Shown: one piece after another, positions 53,905-63,483 of the stretch | How positions within the stretch are numbered: position 1 is the stretch's first letter | Layout of the letters: each line of letters starts with the position of its first letter | Source: Wenzhouxiangella marina | GTDB lineage: Bacteria; Pseudomonadota; Gammaproteobacteria; Xanthomonadales; Wenzhouxiangellaceae | Length of the DNA: 64,000 nucleotides | NCBI RefSeq assembly: GCF_001187785.1 | Contig: NZ_CP012154.1 | Coordinates: forward strand, 1,668,501 to 1,732,500 | Direction of reading: 5' to 3' | The notes under the pieces: model-generated | What the model was told of the DNA's origin: nothing | What the model saw: the letters and a program-made list of their open reading frames with translations, nothing else | Database searches by the model: none | Program-made: the position numbers and the translations under genes

Positions 53905-55914
53905 TCAGATCACGAATTGCGCGCGATGGCGCTTGTGCTGCGCGTGGAGTTTCCTGAGAAAGTCGCGGGTTTCGTCGTTCTCGCTCATGTCATAGGCCAT
54001 CGCCGTGATGGTCGGAATCAGATTCGATCGTTGGTCATCGATGTCCAGTAGCAGGTCCCGGAAGCGGTCGGCCAGGCGCCAACGCACGATGTCGGCACCG
54101 GCCTGATCGGTCATCGGAAGAATCATCAATGGGGTGGCCTGCTCGGGGTCGAGTGCGCCGATCAGATCCAGGTCTCTGAGTTGCTCGATCAGCTGTCGAT
54201 AAAGGGCGGGGAGCAGGGTTTCGAGGTCGCCGGCTTCGACGCGGCGAAGCCGGCCGTCCTCGAATCGGATGGCTTCGACGCTGAACAGGATGACTGAGAA
54301 GGGCGTGCGGTAGCGCTTCGTGCTCTTGATCTCCCGGGTCAGGAAGAAGGCCGTATTGGCGGGGCTGAGAATGCGCTGTGGCAGTTCAGCCCGGCGCCTG
54401 CTCGGAGGCGTTTCTGCCCGCGGCTCGTCCTGACGGTCCGCCACGGCGGTGGCGCTCGGTTCCGATAGGGGATCAGGCCCGGCATCGGGGGGCGGATCGA
54501 CGTGCTGCGTCGATGGCAAGCTCGTCCCTCCTGACGCTGGGTCGGTCGTTTGACTGTTGAGTTGGGCGCGGAGCCGTTTGCTGAGCTCTTCACCCAGGCC
54601 ATGGCGGTCGAGTGCTTCGATCAGCTCGCGTTGGACGCGATCGAGTTGCCGGCCGGTGGCGTTGTCCGACCCTGTTGCCGCCGAGGACGGCGAGAGTGAA
54701 AGCTGTTCGCTGACCCTCTCGATGTAATCGGTAAAGGCCTGAGAGAGCTGGCTCTGGTCATCGACACCGGCCCGCCGGAGTTCGGAGGCGATCACGATCA
54801 GACGCGCGGCTTCCTCGGGGTCCTCGCGAATCTGACCGACGATTTCATCCAGATCCATGCCCAGCTGGTCTGCCCCGTGTTCCATCGCGCGAAGCAGATG
54901 GTCGGCCCGGAACTCGCCGGACAATTCGTGGATCAGCCGGCCGTACTCCTTCAGACTCATGCCTTCGGCCATCAATCCCAGCTTGAGCTGGGGCATGAGA
55001 CGCTTGAGTTCCCGTGCATCGGGAATCATGCGACTGATGATCTGAGCCATTCTGCGGGGGGAGAAGTGGTCCCCCCGATACTCCTCTCGCATCAGACGGA
55101 CCAGGGTCGAGTAGGTCAGCTGGTCGACTTCGTCGAGCATCCCCGGCTCGGCCTCCATCAGCACGTCGAGATCGCGTGCCTCGGCCTGTTCGTTGCGCAA
55201 GCGCCGACGCAGCCCGTCGACTGCGCTGAGGAGGGCGTCGGGCGATTCGACGCCGAAGTCCAGGTGACCCTTTTCGATCTGCTCGATCAGTGTCCGCAGT
55301 CCGTGCACGATCCTTTCCCGCTCCTTTGCCTGGCCGCTGGATTCCGCAGGTGCCGAGCGGTCACCGTCCGCTTCGATCAGGCGGGCGATTTCCAGCATGC
55401 GCGCGAGGGGACTGTCGTCCTTGTTCGACGACGCTGCTACCGGCTGGATTTCGCCGGAGGAAACGACCTGTTCATCGGCCGTGACCTTTCGAAAGGTCAC
55501 GTAATTGAGACGAATGCTGGTGACTCCGGTCTGCTCCAGGGCAGCTTGCAGGGCAGGCGTGTCCGAAAAGCGATCGGGATCGCGCAGGAGCCCGAGCAAG
55601 GCGCTCAGTGCGGCGGCGTCGAGCTTGTCGTCGAAACTGATCGACTGCAGGCCGAGCTGGTTCAGCAAGGTGATCAGGCGTCTCGGGTTGAAGCGATCGC
55701 CGACCGGTTGACTCTCGACGAACAGGCTGCCGCGGTCGAGGAGCAGGGTCAGTGGCGAGGCGAGCGCCCATGACTGCTTCAGGGTCTGCAGCAGGGAGTC
55801 GACGCTTCGCCCGCTCATCGGATGCTCGAGACCGTAGCCGTTGACGGTCGTGAAGGCGGCGTTGAACTGCCTTGCGATCAGTTCCGCGTCCCGCTGTGTC
55901 AGGCTATCGGCCAC
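53905..55914 (-). CDS. Unknown cytoplasmic protein with degenerate GGDEF-like C-terminus
   Basis: This 669-residue protein has no signal or membrane segment and I do not recognise a family for its first 500 residues, which are mostly helical and begin GYGLEHPMSGRSVDSLLQTL. The last 165 residues follow the GGDEF (diguanylate cyclase) pattern: FFLTREIKSTKRYRTPFSVILFSV, then LIGALDPEQATPLMILPMTDQAG and a VRWRLADRFRDLL helix. Where GGDEF or its variants should stand, LDPEQ is found, so cyclase activity is not expected. A proline-rich linker (about 455-500) separates the parts. Translation starts at a GTG 3 bases after the kinase stop, so it is coupled to the kinase and may be its target. Confidence 0.7.
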   Translation of the reverse strand: MADSLTQRDAELIARQFNAAFTTVNGYGLEHPMSGRSVDSLLQTLKQSWALASPLTLLLDRGSLFVESQPVGDRFNPRRLITLLNQLGLQSISFDDKLDAAALSALLGLLRDPDRFSDTPALQAALEQTGVTSIRLNYVTFRKVTADEQVVSSGEIQPVAASSNKDDSPLARMLEIARLIEADGDRSAPAESSGQAKERERIVHGLRTLIEQIEKGHLDFGVESPDALLSAVDGLRRRLRNEQAEARDLDVLMEAEPGMLDEVDQLTYSTLVRLMREEYRGDHFSPRRMAQIISRMIPDARELKRLMPQLKLGLMAEGMSLKEYGRLIHELSGEFRADHLLRAMEHGADQLGMDLDEIVGQIREDPEEAARLIVIASELRRAGVDDQSQLSQAFTDYIERVSEQLSLSPSSAATGSDNATGRQLDRVQRELIEALDRHGLGEELSKRLRAQLNSQTTDPASGGTSLPSTQHVDPPPDAGPDPLSEPSATAVADRQDEPRAETPPSRRRAELPQRILSPANTAFFLTREIKSTKRYRTPFSVILFSVEAIRFEDGRLRRVEAGDLETLLPALYRQLIEQLRDLDLIGALDPEQATPLMILPMTDQAGADIVRWRLADRFRDLLLDIDDQRSNLIPTITAMAYDMSENDETRDFLRKLHAQHKRHRAQFVI

Positions 55915-55917
55915 GGC

Positions 55918-56832
55918 TCAGCTCCACGCTTCCATGAGGGCGTCGGAAAAGTGCTTGGCGGTCTGGAACCGGCGCTCCGGTCGGCTCGCCATGGCGCGCA
56001 GCACGATGCGCTCGATCGCCGGCGTGATGCGGGGATGGCACTCGCTGGGGCGTTGCAGCAGAAACGTGTCGGGTTGCTGGATCTTGCGGACGAGAATCTT
56101 GCGAGCGTCTTCCTTCCGGACCGGCAGCTTGCCGGCCAGGAGCTGAAGAAGGATCACGCCGACGGCGTACAGGTCCGTGCGATGGTCCGTGTCCTTGGCT
56201 GAGGCCTGTTCCGGGGAGACGTAGATCGGCGTGCCGACGACCCGACCCTGCGCCGCGTATTCGGCCTGCTTGGCCTTGGCGATACCGAAATCGGCGATCA
56301 GGAGTCGGCCTCGACGGTTCTCGATCAGCAGATTGGCGGGTTTGAGGTCCTGGTGGATGACGCCGGCCTCGTGGGCCGCCTCCAGACCGGCAAGCATTTC
56401 CAGCGTCAGGCGCTGCACGTGGTTCATCGGCATCAGGCGGCGCGCCGGCACCGGGTGCCGTGCGAGCTTGCTCAGGATCTGGCGCAGGTCCTGTCCGTCG
56501 ACCAGCTGCATCACCTGGAAGAAGTACTCGTCGTCTTCGCCGGTGTCGAAGATGGTGATCAGGTTGGGATGATCGAGAATGGCCACCGTCTCGGCTTCGT
56601 CCCGGAACTGCTGCTGGGCCAGCTGGGTTTCGGCCAGCGCCTTGGGCAGCAGCTTGATCGCCACCTGCCGTTTCAGGGTGCGCTGGTAGCCGATGAACAC
56701 TGCGCCCATGGCGCCGCGGCCGAGTTCGCGCATGATCACGTAGTTGCCGAACTCGCGGCCGATCGCGCTGCTGTAGTCGAATTTCTTGATGTCCGACATG
56801 CCCGGCTGGTCCAAGACGCCCACTGAATCCAT
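55918..56832 (-). CDS. Cytoplasmic Ser/Thr protein kinase
   Basis: This 304-residue Hanks-type kinase has the glycine loop GRGAMGAVFIGY, Lys in VAIKLLP, catalytic loop HQDLKPANLL, DFGIAK and the YVSPEQAS and LYAVGVILLQLLAGK segments. The usual HRD is HQD, a non-RD form, while the catalytic Asp is kept. It is almost only a kinase domain, with no membrane segment or sensory part. The ATG at 56832 was used; a second ATG at 56799 (MSDIKKF) could be the true start because a TATAGT box ends one base before the first ATG. It is coupled to the GGDEF-like gene. Confidence 0.92.
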   Translation of the reverse strand: MDSVGVLDQPGMSDIKKFDYSSAIGREFGNYVIMRELGRGAMGAVFIGYQRTLKRQVAIKLLPKALAETQLAQQQFRDEAETVAILDHPNLITIFDTGEDDEYFFQVMQLVDGQDLRQILSKLARHPVPARRLMPMNHVQRLTLEMLAGLEAAHEAGVIHQDLKPANLLIENRRGRLLIADFGIAKAKQAEYAAQGRVVGTPIYVSPEQASAKDTDHRTDLYAVGVILLQLLAGKLPVRKEDARKILVRKIQQPDTFLLQRPSECHPRITPAIERIVLRAMASRPERRFQTAKHFSDALMEAWS

Positions 56833-56874
56833 GACTATATCAATTGCTGTGCCCCGCCGTGCCCATCGGTCAGC

Positions 56875-56903
56875 CTGACGGCTCGGAGCAAAGTCCGTAC
56901 ACT
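56875..56903 (+). promoter_or_regulatory. Candidate promoter of arcA
   Basis: CTGACG (56875-56880) and TACACT (56898-56903) have a 17-base spacer and lie about 30 bases before the start codon. Each matches the consensus at four or five positions. Confidence 0.4.
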
Positions 56904-56934
56904 TGGCGCCGGTTTGCCTTTTTTAGGACATTCG

Positions 56935-58182
56935 ATGCCCATTCGCATTGCACTCAATTCGGAGATCGGCCCCCTGGATACGGTGGTCGTGCACACGCCG
57001 GGACAGGAAATGGAGAACATGACCCCGGAAACGGCCGCCGAGGTGCTCTACGACGACATCCTGAGCCTGCCGCTGGCCCTGCGCGAGCATCAGCAGCTCA
57101 CCGGCGTGCTGAGCAAGGTGGCCCAGGTCGTCGAGTTCAGGACCCTGCTGGCCGAGGTTCTGGAGCAGGACCATGTCCGACGCTCCCTCGTCGTCGAGCT
57201 GGTCAGCCTCTACGACTGCCACGAGCTGCGCGACGATCTCCTCGATCTGCCGTCCGAGGTGCTGGCCCGGCAGCTGATCGAAGGCACGCCGAAGCTGAGT
57301 ATCAGCCTGGAAAAGTTTCTCAGCCCGACGCCCTACGCCATTCCACCCTTACCGAACACCTTCTTCACGCGCGATGCAACGATGTGCCTGAACGACCGGG
57401 TGATCATCGGATCGATGGCCTACAAGGCGCGCGTGGCCGAAGCCTTGCTGCTCAAGGCCATGTTCAAGCACCACCCCGACATCGGTTCGCGGGGCTTCTA
57501 CTTCGATGGCACGGAGAATCGTGATTCGGAGGTGACCATCGAAGGCGGGGACCTGCTCGTCATTCGCGAGGACCTGGTCGTCATCGGCTACTCCGAGCGG
57601 ACCTCGCTGGCCGGCATCGATCAGTTGATGCGCTCCATTGCCAGCCAGGGGCCGGTCCGTAACTTCATCGTCGTCGAGATTCCCAAGACACGGGCCACAA
57701 TCCACCTGGACATGATCTTCACCATGGTCGATCGCGACAAGTGCGTGGTCTTCCCGCCGCTGATCACCGGCCCCCATCGCTGCCGTGCCTTCCATTGCCG
57801 CTTCGACCGTGGCGATCAGGCCAGCATCCGCGAGTACGCATGCGTACTGGAGGCCCTGAGCGCGCTCGGGGTGGATCTGGAGCCCGTGCCCTGCGGTGGT
57901 TCGGAGCAGTTCAACCAGGAGCGCGAGCAGTGGGCCAGCGGCGCCAACTTCTTCGCCTTCGGGCCCGGCCAGATCGTCGGGTATGCGCACAACCAGCACA
58001 CCGTCGAGGCCCTGTCGAAGGCCGGATTCAATGTCGCCGAGTCACGAGAGGTCATCTCGGGTCAGCGCGTGATCGACGCCGGGGAACGGGTGGTGGTGAC
58101 CATCGATGGGGCGGAACTGTCGCGCGGCGGCGGTGGCTGCCGTTGCATGACCATGCCGCTGGCCCGCCGGGAGCTGGACTGA
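56935..58182 (+). CDS. arcA: Arginine deiminase
   Basis: This 415-residue enzyme hydrolyses arginine to citrulline and ammonia. Active-site motifs are LPNTFFTRDATM, EGGDLL, TIHLDMIFTMVD with the catalytic His, and the nucleophilic Cys in GGGGCRCMTMP near the C-terminus. The ATG at 56935 has AGGA 6 bases upstream and gives the normal start; one seven codons earlier is possible. The usual partners arcB, arcC and arcD are absent, so it may serve citrulline or nitrogen supply or acid tolerance rather than the full energy pathway. Confidence 0.95.
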   Translation: MPIRIALNSEIGPLDTVVVHTPGQEMENMTPETAAEVLYDDILSLPLALREHQQLTGVLSKVAQVVEFRTLLAEVLEQDHVRRSLVVELVSLYDCHELRDDLLDLPSEVLARQLIEGTPKLSISLEKFLSPTPYAIPPLPNTFFTRDATMCLNDRVIIGSMAYKARVAEALLLKAMFKHHPDIGSRGFYFDGTENRDSEVTIEGGDLLVIREDLVVIGYSERTSLAGIDQLMRSIASQGPVRNFIVVEIPKTRATIHLDMIFTMVDRDKCVVFPPLITGPHRCRAFHCRFDRGDQASIREYACVLEALSALGVDLEPVPCGGSEQFNQEREQWASGANFFAFGPGQIVGYAHNQHTVEALSKAGFNVAESREVISGQRVIDAGERVVVTIDGAELSRGGGGCRCMTMPLARRELD

Positions 58183-58214
58183 CCGGCGTCGAGCAGGAAC
58201 CAGTGACCAGGCAG

Positions 58215-58240
58215 CGACCCCCAACAAGGCTTCGGGGTCG
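58215..58240. terminator. Inverted repeat between arcA and prfB
   Basis: CGACCCC and GGGGTCG form a 7-bp stem with a 12-base loop, followed by TT and the prfB -10 box. It may end arcA transcription or be a regulator site for prfB. Confidence 0.35.
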
Positions 58241-58241
58241 T

Positions 58242-58247
58242 TACAAT
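58242..58247 (+). promoter_or_regulatory. Candidate -10 box of prfB-lysS
   Basis: TACAAT matches the consensus at five of six positions and lies 29 bases before the prfB ATG. No good -35 is visible because the inverted repeat occupies that region. Confidence 0.45.
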
Positions 58248-58276
58248 ACTCGGTTTGACTCAGGCCCGAGCCGATC

Positions 58277-59375
58277 ATGGAACAGACCGCACTGAAGACC
58301 CTGCACGATGACCTGGAGCGCCGCGTTGCTGCGCTTAGGGGGTATCTTTGACTACGATGGCAAGGTAGAACGCCTCGAAGAAGTCACCCGGGAACTCGAA
58401 GATCCCACGGTCTGGGATGATCCAGAAAACGCGCAGGCCCTGGGCAAGGAACGCTCCGAGCTCGACCGTTCGGTCAGCCTCCAGCGCACGGTGATCGACG
58501 GCGTTCGTGACGCCGGCGAGCTCCTTGAAATGGCCCTGGCCGAAGACGACGAAGACACCCTGGACAGCGTCGGTGAGGACCTGAAACGCCTGGAGCGCCT
58601 GGTCGGGGAGCTGGAATTCCAGCGCATGTTCTCCGGCGAAATGGACACGCGTCCCTGCTACATCGACATCCAGGCCGGCTCCGGCGGCACCGAAGCCCAG
58701 GACTGGGCCGAAATTCTCCTGCGCATGTACCTGCGCTGGGCCGAATCCCGGGGCTGGAAGGCCGAGCTGGTCGAAGTCTCGGCCGGGGACGTGGCGGGCA
58801 TCAAGTCGGCGACCATCCATGTCGAGGGGGATCATGCCTTCGGCTGGTGCCGGACCGAGACCGGAGTCCACCGTCTGGTTCGCAAGTCGCCCTTCGACTC
58901 GGGCAACCGCCGCCACACCTCCTTCGCCAGCGTGTTCGTCTCGCCCGAGGTCGATGACAACATCGACATCGAGATCGACCCCTCCGATCTGCGCGTCGAC
59001 GTCTATCGGGCCTCGGGCGCCGGCGGTCAGCACGTCAACCGGACCGAATCGGCCGTCCGCATCACCCACCTTCCCAGTGGAATCGTGGTGCAGTGCCAGA
59101 CCGACCGCTCGCAGCACAAGAACAAGGACCGGGCCATGGGCCAGCTGCGCGCCAAACTCTACGAAATGGAGCTGCAGAAGCAGCGCGAGAAGGCACAGGC
59201 CGCCGAGGACGAGAAGGCCGACATCGGCTGGGGCAGTCAGATTCGGAACTACGTGCTCGATCAATCCCGAATCAAGGACTTGCGCACGGGCCTCGAACGC
59301 ACCGACACGCAGAAGGTGCTCGATGGCGACCTCGACGAGTTCGTTGCCGCCTCACTGAAAGCCGGACTGGAATAA
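58277..59375 (+). CDS. prfB: Peptide chain release factor 2 (programmed +1 frameshift)
   Basis: RF2 ends translation at UGA and UAA. The ATG at 58277 opens a 24-codon leader ([16 protein letters not shown] onward) ending in an in-frame TGA at 58349-58351. After a +1 shift at CTT the reading continues from 58350 for 341 codons, giving 365 residues in all. The main part has the GGQ loop [18 protein letters not shown] and the RF2 anticodon region [15 protein letters not shown] with the SPF tripeptide that reads UGA. The intact shift site gives autoregulation by RF2 level. lysS follows by 4 bases, as in Escherichia coli. Confidence 0.96.
58337..58352 (+). promoter_or_regulatory. prfB programmed +1 frameshift site
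   Basis: The site reads AGGGGG TAT CTT TGA C: an internal Shine-Dalgarno-like AGGGGG (58337-58342) three bases before the slippery CTT, then the TGA stop and a C. It matches the Escherichia coli site base for base over these positions. Confidence 0.96.
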
Positions 59376-59379
59376 GCCA

Positions 59380-60924
59380 ATGACCGATGTCAACAAGACC
59401 GATGGCGAGCTCGCCGTCGACGACAACCGCCTGATCGCCGAGCGGCGCGAGAAACTGCACCAGCTGCGCGAGCAGGGCCAGGCCTATCCCAATGACTGGC
59501 GGACCGACCAGACGGCCCGCAGTCTGCACCGGCGTTTCGAGGATGCCGAGCGCTGGGACCAGGCCGCGCTGGAAGGTCTGGGCGAGACCTTCCGACTGGC
59601 CGGGCGCATCATGAGCCGTCGGATCATGGGCAAGGCGGCCTTCGTGCACATCCAGGATGGGTCGGGTGAGCGCATCCAGATCTATCTGCGTCGCGATGAT
59701 CTGCCCGAGGGCGTCTATCAGAGTTTCAAGTCCTGGGACATCGGCGATCTGATCGGCGTGGCCGGGCAGGCGATGCGCACGCGGACCGGTGAGCTCAGCG
59801 TCCACGCCAGCGAGCTGCGCCTTCTGGTCAAGTCGCTGCGCCCGCTGCCGGAAAAGTGGCACGGCCTGACCGATCAGGAGACCCGCTACCGCCAGCGCTA
59901 CGTGGACCTGATCGTCAATCCCGAAGTGCGTCAGACCTTCGTGCGTCGCTTCGAAGTCATCCGTGCGATTCGCCAGTTCATGGACGCCCAGGGTTTTCTC
60001 GAGGTCGAAACGCCGATGATGCACCACATTCCCGGTGGCGCCACGGCGCGGCCCTTCGTGACCCATCACAACGCTCTGGATCTCGACCTCTACCTGCGCG
60101 TCGCGCCGGAGCTGCACCTGAAGCGGCTCGTGGTCGGTGGCCTCGAGCAGGTCTACGAGATCAACCGGAATTTCCGCAACGAGGGCGTCTCGACCCGGCA
60201 CAACCCCGAGTTCACCATGCTCGAGTTCTACTGGGCGCACGCCGACTACCATGACCTGATCCGACTGACCGAGCAGATGCTGCAATCCGTGGTGGCGATC
60301 CTTCCCGGCATCGAGGGTGGCAAGGTCGAATACCAGGGTCAGGTGCTCGATTTCTCGGGCCACTTCCGCCAGCTCAGCGTGACCGAAGCGGTGCTGAAAC
60401 ACTTCCCGGAGCTCGAAGCCAAGGACGTTCGCGATGTGGAGCGTCTGCGCGAGGTCTGCCGCGCCAAGGACATCCACGTCGAATCGTCCTGGGGCTGGGG
60501 GCGCCTGTTGATGGAGCTGTTCGAGGCGCGCGTCGAGGACACCCTGATCCAGCCCACCTTCGTGACCGGCTACCCGGTCGAGGTGTCGCCCCTGTCGCGT
60601 CGCAATGACGAGGATCCGGAACTGGCCGACCGCTTCGAGCTGTTCATCGCCGGGCGCGAGATCGCCAACGGCTTCTCGGAGCTGAACGATCCCGAAGACC
60701 AGGCCGAGCGTTTCCGCGCCCAGGTCGAGGCCCGGGACGCCGGAGACGCCGAGGCCATGCACTTCGATCACGACTACATCCGCGCGCTCGAATACGGCAT
60801 GCCGCCGGCGGCGGGCGAGGGCGTGGGCATCGATCGCCTGGTGATGCTGCTGACCGATTCGCCATCGATCCGCGACGTGCTGCTGTTCCCCTACCTGCGA
60901 CCGGAAAGCGCGCCGGGCTCCTGA
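59380..60924 (+). CDS. lysS: Lysyl-tRNA synthetase, class II
   Basis: This 514-residue enzyme charges tRNA-Lys. An N-terminal OB-fold anticodon domain ([21 protein letters not shown]) is followed by the class II core: motif 2 in [20 protein letters not shown] and motif 3 in [34 protein letters not shown] is typical of LysRS. It is the second gene of the prfB operon. Confidence 0.97.
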   Translation: MTDVNKTDGELAVDDNRLIAERREKLHQLREQGQAYPNDWRTDQTARSLHRRFEDAERWDQAALEGLGETFRLAGRIMSRRIMGKAAFVHIQDGSGERIQIYLRRDDLPEGVYQSFKSWDIGDLIGVAGQAMRTRTGELSVHASELRLLVKSLRPLPEKWHGLTDQETRYRQRYVDLIVNPEVRQTFVRRFEVIRAIRQFMDAQGFLEVETPMMHHIPGGATARPFVTHHNALDLDLYLRVAPELHLKRLVVGGLEQVYEINRNFRNEGVSTRHNPEFTMLEFYWAHADYHDLIRLTEQMLQSVVAILPGIEGGKVEYQGQVLDFSGHFRQLSVTEAVLKHFPELEAKDVRDVERLREVCRAKDIHVESSWGWGRLLMELFEARVEDTLIQPTFVTGYPVEVSPLSRRNDEDPELADRFELFIAGREIANGFSELNDPEDQAERFRAQVEARDAGDAEAMHFDHDYIRALEYGMPPAAGEGVGIDRLVMLLTDSPSIRDVLLFPYLRPESAPGS

Positions 60925-61011
60925 GCCCGGGCGCGGCCGCGACTCCAGCCCGATTCCACTCCGATCACCGTGCCCGGGCGCACCGTCGCCCGGCGCTGAC
61001 ATCCAGCTCGC

Positions 61012-61017
61012 TACACT
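61012..61017 (+). promoter_or_regulatory. Possible -10 box for a leaderless flavoprotein mRNA
   Basis: TACACT ends 6 bases before the ATG of the flavoprotein gene, so the mRNA would begin at or beside the start codon. No ribosome site is present. The -35 is unclear. Confidence 0.35.
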
Positions 61018-61023
61018 TTGCTC

Positions 61024-61998
61024 ATGTCTATATTCGATGTTCTGGTCATCGGGGCCGGCTGGTCCGGCCTGACCGCAGCCCAGGCTCTTTCCGCCAAGGG
61101 CTTGAAGCTCGCCGTGCTCGAGAAGGGCCGGGGGCCGGGCGGACGCTGTGCCACCCGGCGTCAGGGCGGTTTCTCCTTCGATCACGGGACCCAGTACTTC
61201 ACGGCGCGCTCCAGCGGCTTTGCACGACAAGTCGATGCCTGGGTCCACGATGGCCTGGTCGAGACCTGGACGCCACGGATCCGGACCTTCGGTCAGCGTC
61301 CCGCCGATGCGGGCTCGAGCCCCGATCGGCGCCTGGTCGCCGCCCCGGGCATGAATTCGGTGCTGTCCAGCCTGGCCTCCGGACTTGACTGCCGCTTTGG
61401 CCAGCGTGTCATCTCAATGCGCTACGAAGGCGATTGGACCGTGGTCCTGGACAGCGGCGAGCAACTCCAGGCGCGCGCCGTGGTATTGACCGCACCCCCG
61501 GCCCAGGCCGCCGATCTTCTCGGTGCCGAGCATCCACTCTCGCAACGCTTGCGGCAGGTGCCGATGGAGCCGACCTGGGCCCTGATGGTCGGCTTCGACG
61601 CGCTCCCGGACCCGGGCTTCGACGCGGCCTTCGACAACGACGGCCCGTTGGCCTGGCTGGTCGCGAATTCCAGCAAACCGGGTCGCTCCGCCTGCGCCTG
61701 GGTCGCCCATGCCGATCTGGCCTGGAGCCGTGCACACCTCGAGGATGATCGCGACCTGGTGGCTGAACAACTGCTCGAGGCCCTCGCTCTCAGACTGGAT
61801 CTCGGCCGCCTGCGTCCCGAGTTCTGCACCGCCCATCGCTGGCGCTATGCGCAGAGTTCCGCGCCCCTGGATGTCGGTTGTCTCTGGCAGCCGGATCAGA
61901 GGCTGGCCCTGGCGGGGGACTGGTGTGCCGGGAACCGTGTCGAAGGGGCCTGGTCGAGCGGGCGCCAGGCGGCCGAGCAGCTGTCAGCCGTTCTCTGA
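61024..61998 (+). CDS. Renalase-like FAD-dependent oxidoreductase
   Basis: This 324-residue flavoprotein starts with the FAD-binding Rossmann motif VLVIGAGWSGLTAAQAL, followed by EKGRGPGGRCATRR and FDHGTQYFTAR, the sequence typical of renalase and related bacterial amine/NADH oxidases. The C-terminal LALAGDWCAGNRVEGAWSSG is the second FAD-contact motif. The substrate is unknown; bacterial renalases oxidise misformed beta-NAD(P)H isomers. The ATG at 61024 was chosen. Its end overlaps the convergent lpxH by 15 bases. Confidence 0.88.
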   Translation: MSIFDVLVIGAGWSGLTAAQALSAKGLKLAVLEKGRGPGGRCATRRQGGFSFDHGTQYFTARSSGFARQVDAWVHDGLVETWTPRIRTFGQRPADAGSSPDRRLVAAPGMNSVLSSLASGLDCRFGQRVISMRYEGDWTVVLDSGEQLQARAVVLTAPPAQAADLLGAEHPLSQRLRQVPMEPTWALMVGFDALPDPGFDAAFDNDGPLAWLVANSSKPGRSACAWVAHADLAWSRAHLEDDRDLVAEQLLEALALRLDLGRLRPEFCTAHRWRYAQSSAPLDVGCLWQPDQRLALAGDWCAGNRVEGAWSSGRQAAEQLSAVL

Positions 61999-62793
61999 GG
62001 CTTTCGACCAGGGCAGGGGGCGTTGATCGACGCTTGTGAGCTCGACGTCGCCTGCTTCACCAGGAAGCAGCTCGAGCAGGCTGACGCCGGCCGCATCCAG
62101 ACGAACCGCGCTGCCCTTGTCGGCTCGCCAGTCGCCCAGCACCACCCGGTGGCCGGGCTCGCCGTCGAAGTCCAGGTCATGAATCGCCGGTCGGTGCGTA
62201 TGGCCGTGAATCAGCAGTCGGACCCCGTGTTCGAGCATGCAGTCTTCGACGGCCTGCGCATTGACGTCCATGATCGCGGCCGGCTTGTTGCGGTTGCGGC
62301 GCTGGCTCAGGGCTCGAGCCAGTCGAGCCAGCAACCGCCGGAACCAGATCGGGCGGGCGAGCATGCGGGCCTGCCATTCGGGGTTCCTGACGCGCTTGCG
62401 AAAGCGCTGGTACTCCTCGTCATCGGTGCACAGACCGTCGCCGTGCAGCAACAGCACCACGCCACCGGCGAGCTCGAGGAGAACGGGCGCTTCCAGCAGT
62501 GTCATGCCGGCGTGCTCGCAGTACGCAGGTCCCAGCAGAAAGTCCCGATTGCCGGCCAGGAAATGCACGGCCACGCCATGATCGCCCAATTCGCGCAGTG
62601 CGGTGGCCACGGCAGCCGCGGGCGGCAGCATGGCATCGTCGCCGATCCAGGCTTCGAAGAGATCACCGAGGATGTAGAGGGCGCGGGCCTCGCGGCCCGG
62701 CCCGGAGAGAAAGTCCAGCAGCAGCTTGGTGGTGCCGGACCGATCGCCGTCCAGATGCAGGTCGGCGATCAGATAGACGGGACGATCACTCAG
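61984..62793 (-). CDS. lpxH: UDP-2,3-diacylglucosamine diphosphatase LpxH (apparent CTG start)
   Basis: This enzyme makes lipid X in lipid A synthesis at the inner membrane. All metal motifs are present: [42 protein letters not shown] and HGHTHRP. The DLH motif lies before the first ATG (62631), so that ATG cannot be the true start. Upstream the frame is open to a stop at about 62820 but has no ATG, GTG or TTG. The only near-start codon in the right place is CTG at 62793, giving [14 protein letters not shown] and 269 residues and overlapping the cyclophilin stop by 8 bases. An unnoticed sequence error is the alternative. Confidence 0.88.
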   Translation of the reverse strand: MSDRPVYLIADLHLDGDRSGTTKLLLDFLSGPGREARALYILGDLFEAWIGDDAMLPPAAAVATALRELGDHGVAVHFLAGNRDFLLGPAYCEHAGMTLLEAPVLLELAGGVVLLLHGDGLCTDDEEYQRFRKRVRNPEWQARMLARPIWFRRLLARLARALSQRRNRNKPAAIMDVNAQAVEDCMLEHGVRLLIHGHTHRPAIHDLDFDGEPGHRVVLGDWRADKGSAVRLDAAGVSLLELLPGEAGDVELTSVDQRPLPWSKASENG

Positions 62794-63394
62794 GGATTTC
62801 GACCCGCTCGATGATCACGTCCTCGACCGGGACGTTCTGGTGCATGCCTCTGGAGCCGGTGGCGACCTGGCGGATCGCATCGACCACGTCCATGCCGTCG
62901 ACCACGCGGCCGAAGACCGCATAGCCCCAGGTCTGACCCGAGTGCTTGGAGCGGTGGTTCAGGAAGGCGTTGTCGGTCACGTTGATGAAGAACTGCGAGG
63001 TGGCCGAATGCGGGTCGTTGGTCCGTGCCATGGCCAGGGTGCCGCGGTCGTTCGACAGGCCGTTGTCGGCCTCGTTGTCGATCGGCTCACGGGTGGCCTT
63101 CTGGTTGAAGTCCGTATCGAAACCGCCGCCCTGGATCATGAAGTTGGAAATGACGCGGTGGAACAGGGTGCCGTCGTAGTGGCCGTCGCGGGCATACTGG
63201 AGGAAGTTCTCGACGGACTTCGGCGCGGCATCTTCGAACAGCTCGATGGTGATGGCGCCATGGTTGGTGTGCAGGATCACTTGCGGATACTCCTTCGGTT
63301 CGGTCTCGGTTTCGGCCTCGGCTGCCATTTCCTCGGTCTGGCTCCAGGCCAGAACGGGCAGCAGCAGAGCAACGATCAGTGACAGGATTCGCAT
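62786..63394 (-). CDS. Exported peptidyl-prolyl isomerase (cyclophilin type)
   Basis: This 202-residue protein has a signal peptide ([18 protein letters not shown]), a short acidic spacer ([13 protein letters not shown]) and a cyclophilin domain with [36 protein letters not shown] and [17 protein letters not shown]. It catalyses proline isomerisation, probably in the periplasm like PpiA. The lpxH frame opens inside its 3' end. The ppi-lpxH order is known from many gammaproteobacteria (there usually the cytoplasmic PpiB). Confidence 0.94.
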   Translation of the reverse strand: MRILSLIVALLLPVLAWSQTEEMAAEAETETEPKEYPQVILHTNHGAITIELFEDAAPKSVENFLQYARDGHYDGTLFHRVISNFMIQGGGFDTDFNQKATREPIDNEADNGLSNDRGTLAMARTNDPHSATSQFFINVTDNAFLNHRSKHSGQTWGYAVFGRVVDGMDVVDAIRQVATGSRGMHQNVPVEDVIIERVEIPE

Positions 63395-63471
63395 GACTGG
63401 AATTCACTCCGGTGCGGGTCTGAAACGGCTGCCAATGATACTGGATTCGTTTCTTCGTCGTGCGCACGCAT

Positions 63472-63477
63472 TAAACT
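63472..63477 (+). promoter_or_regulatory. Possible -10 box for a leaderless mtnA mRNA
   Basis: TAAACT ends 6 bases before the mtnA ATG with no ribosome site between. It matches the consensus at four or five positions; the -35 is unclear. Confidence 0.3.
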
Positions 63478-63483
63478 AGACCG

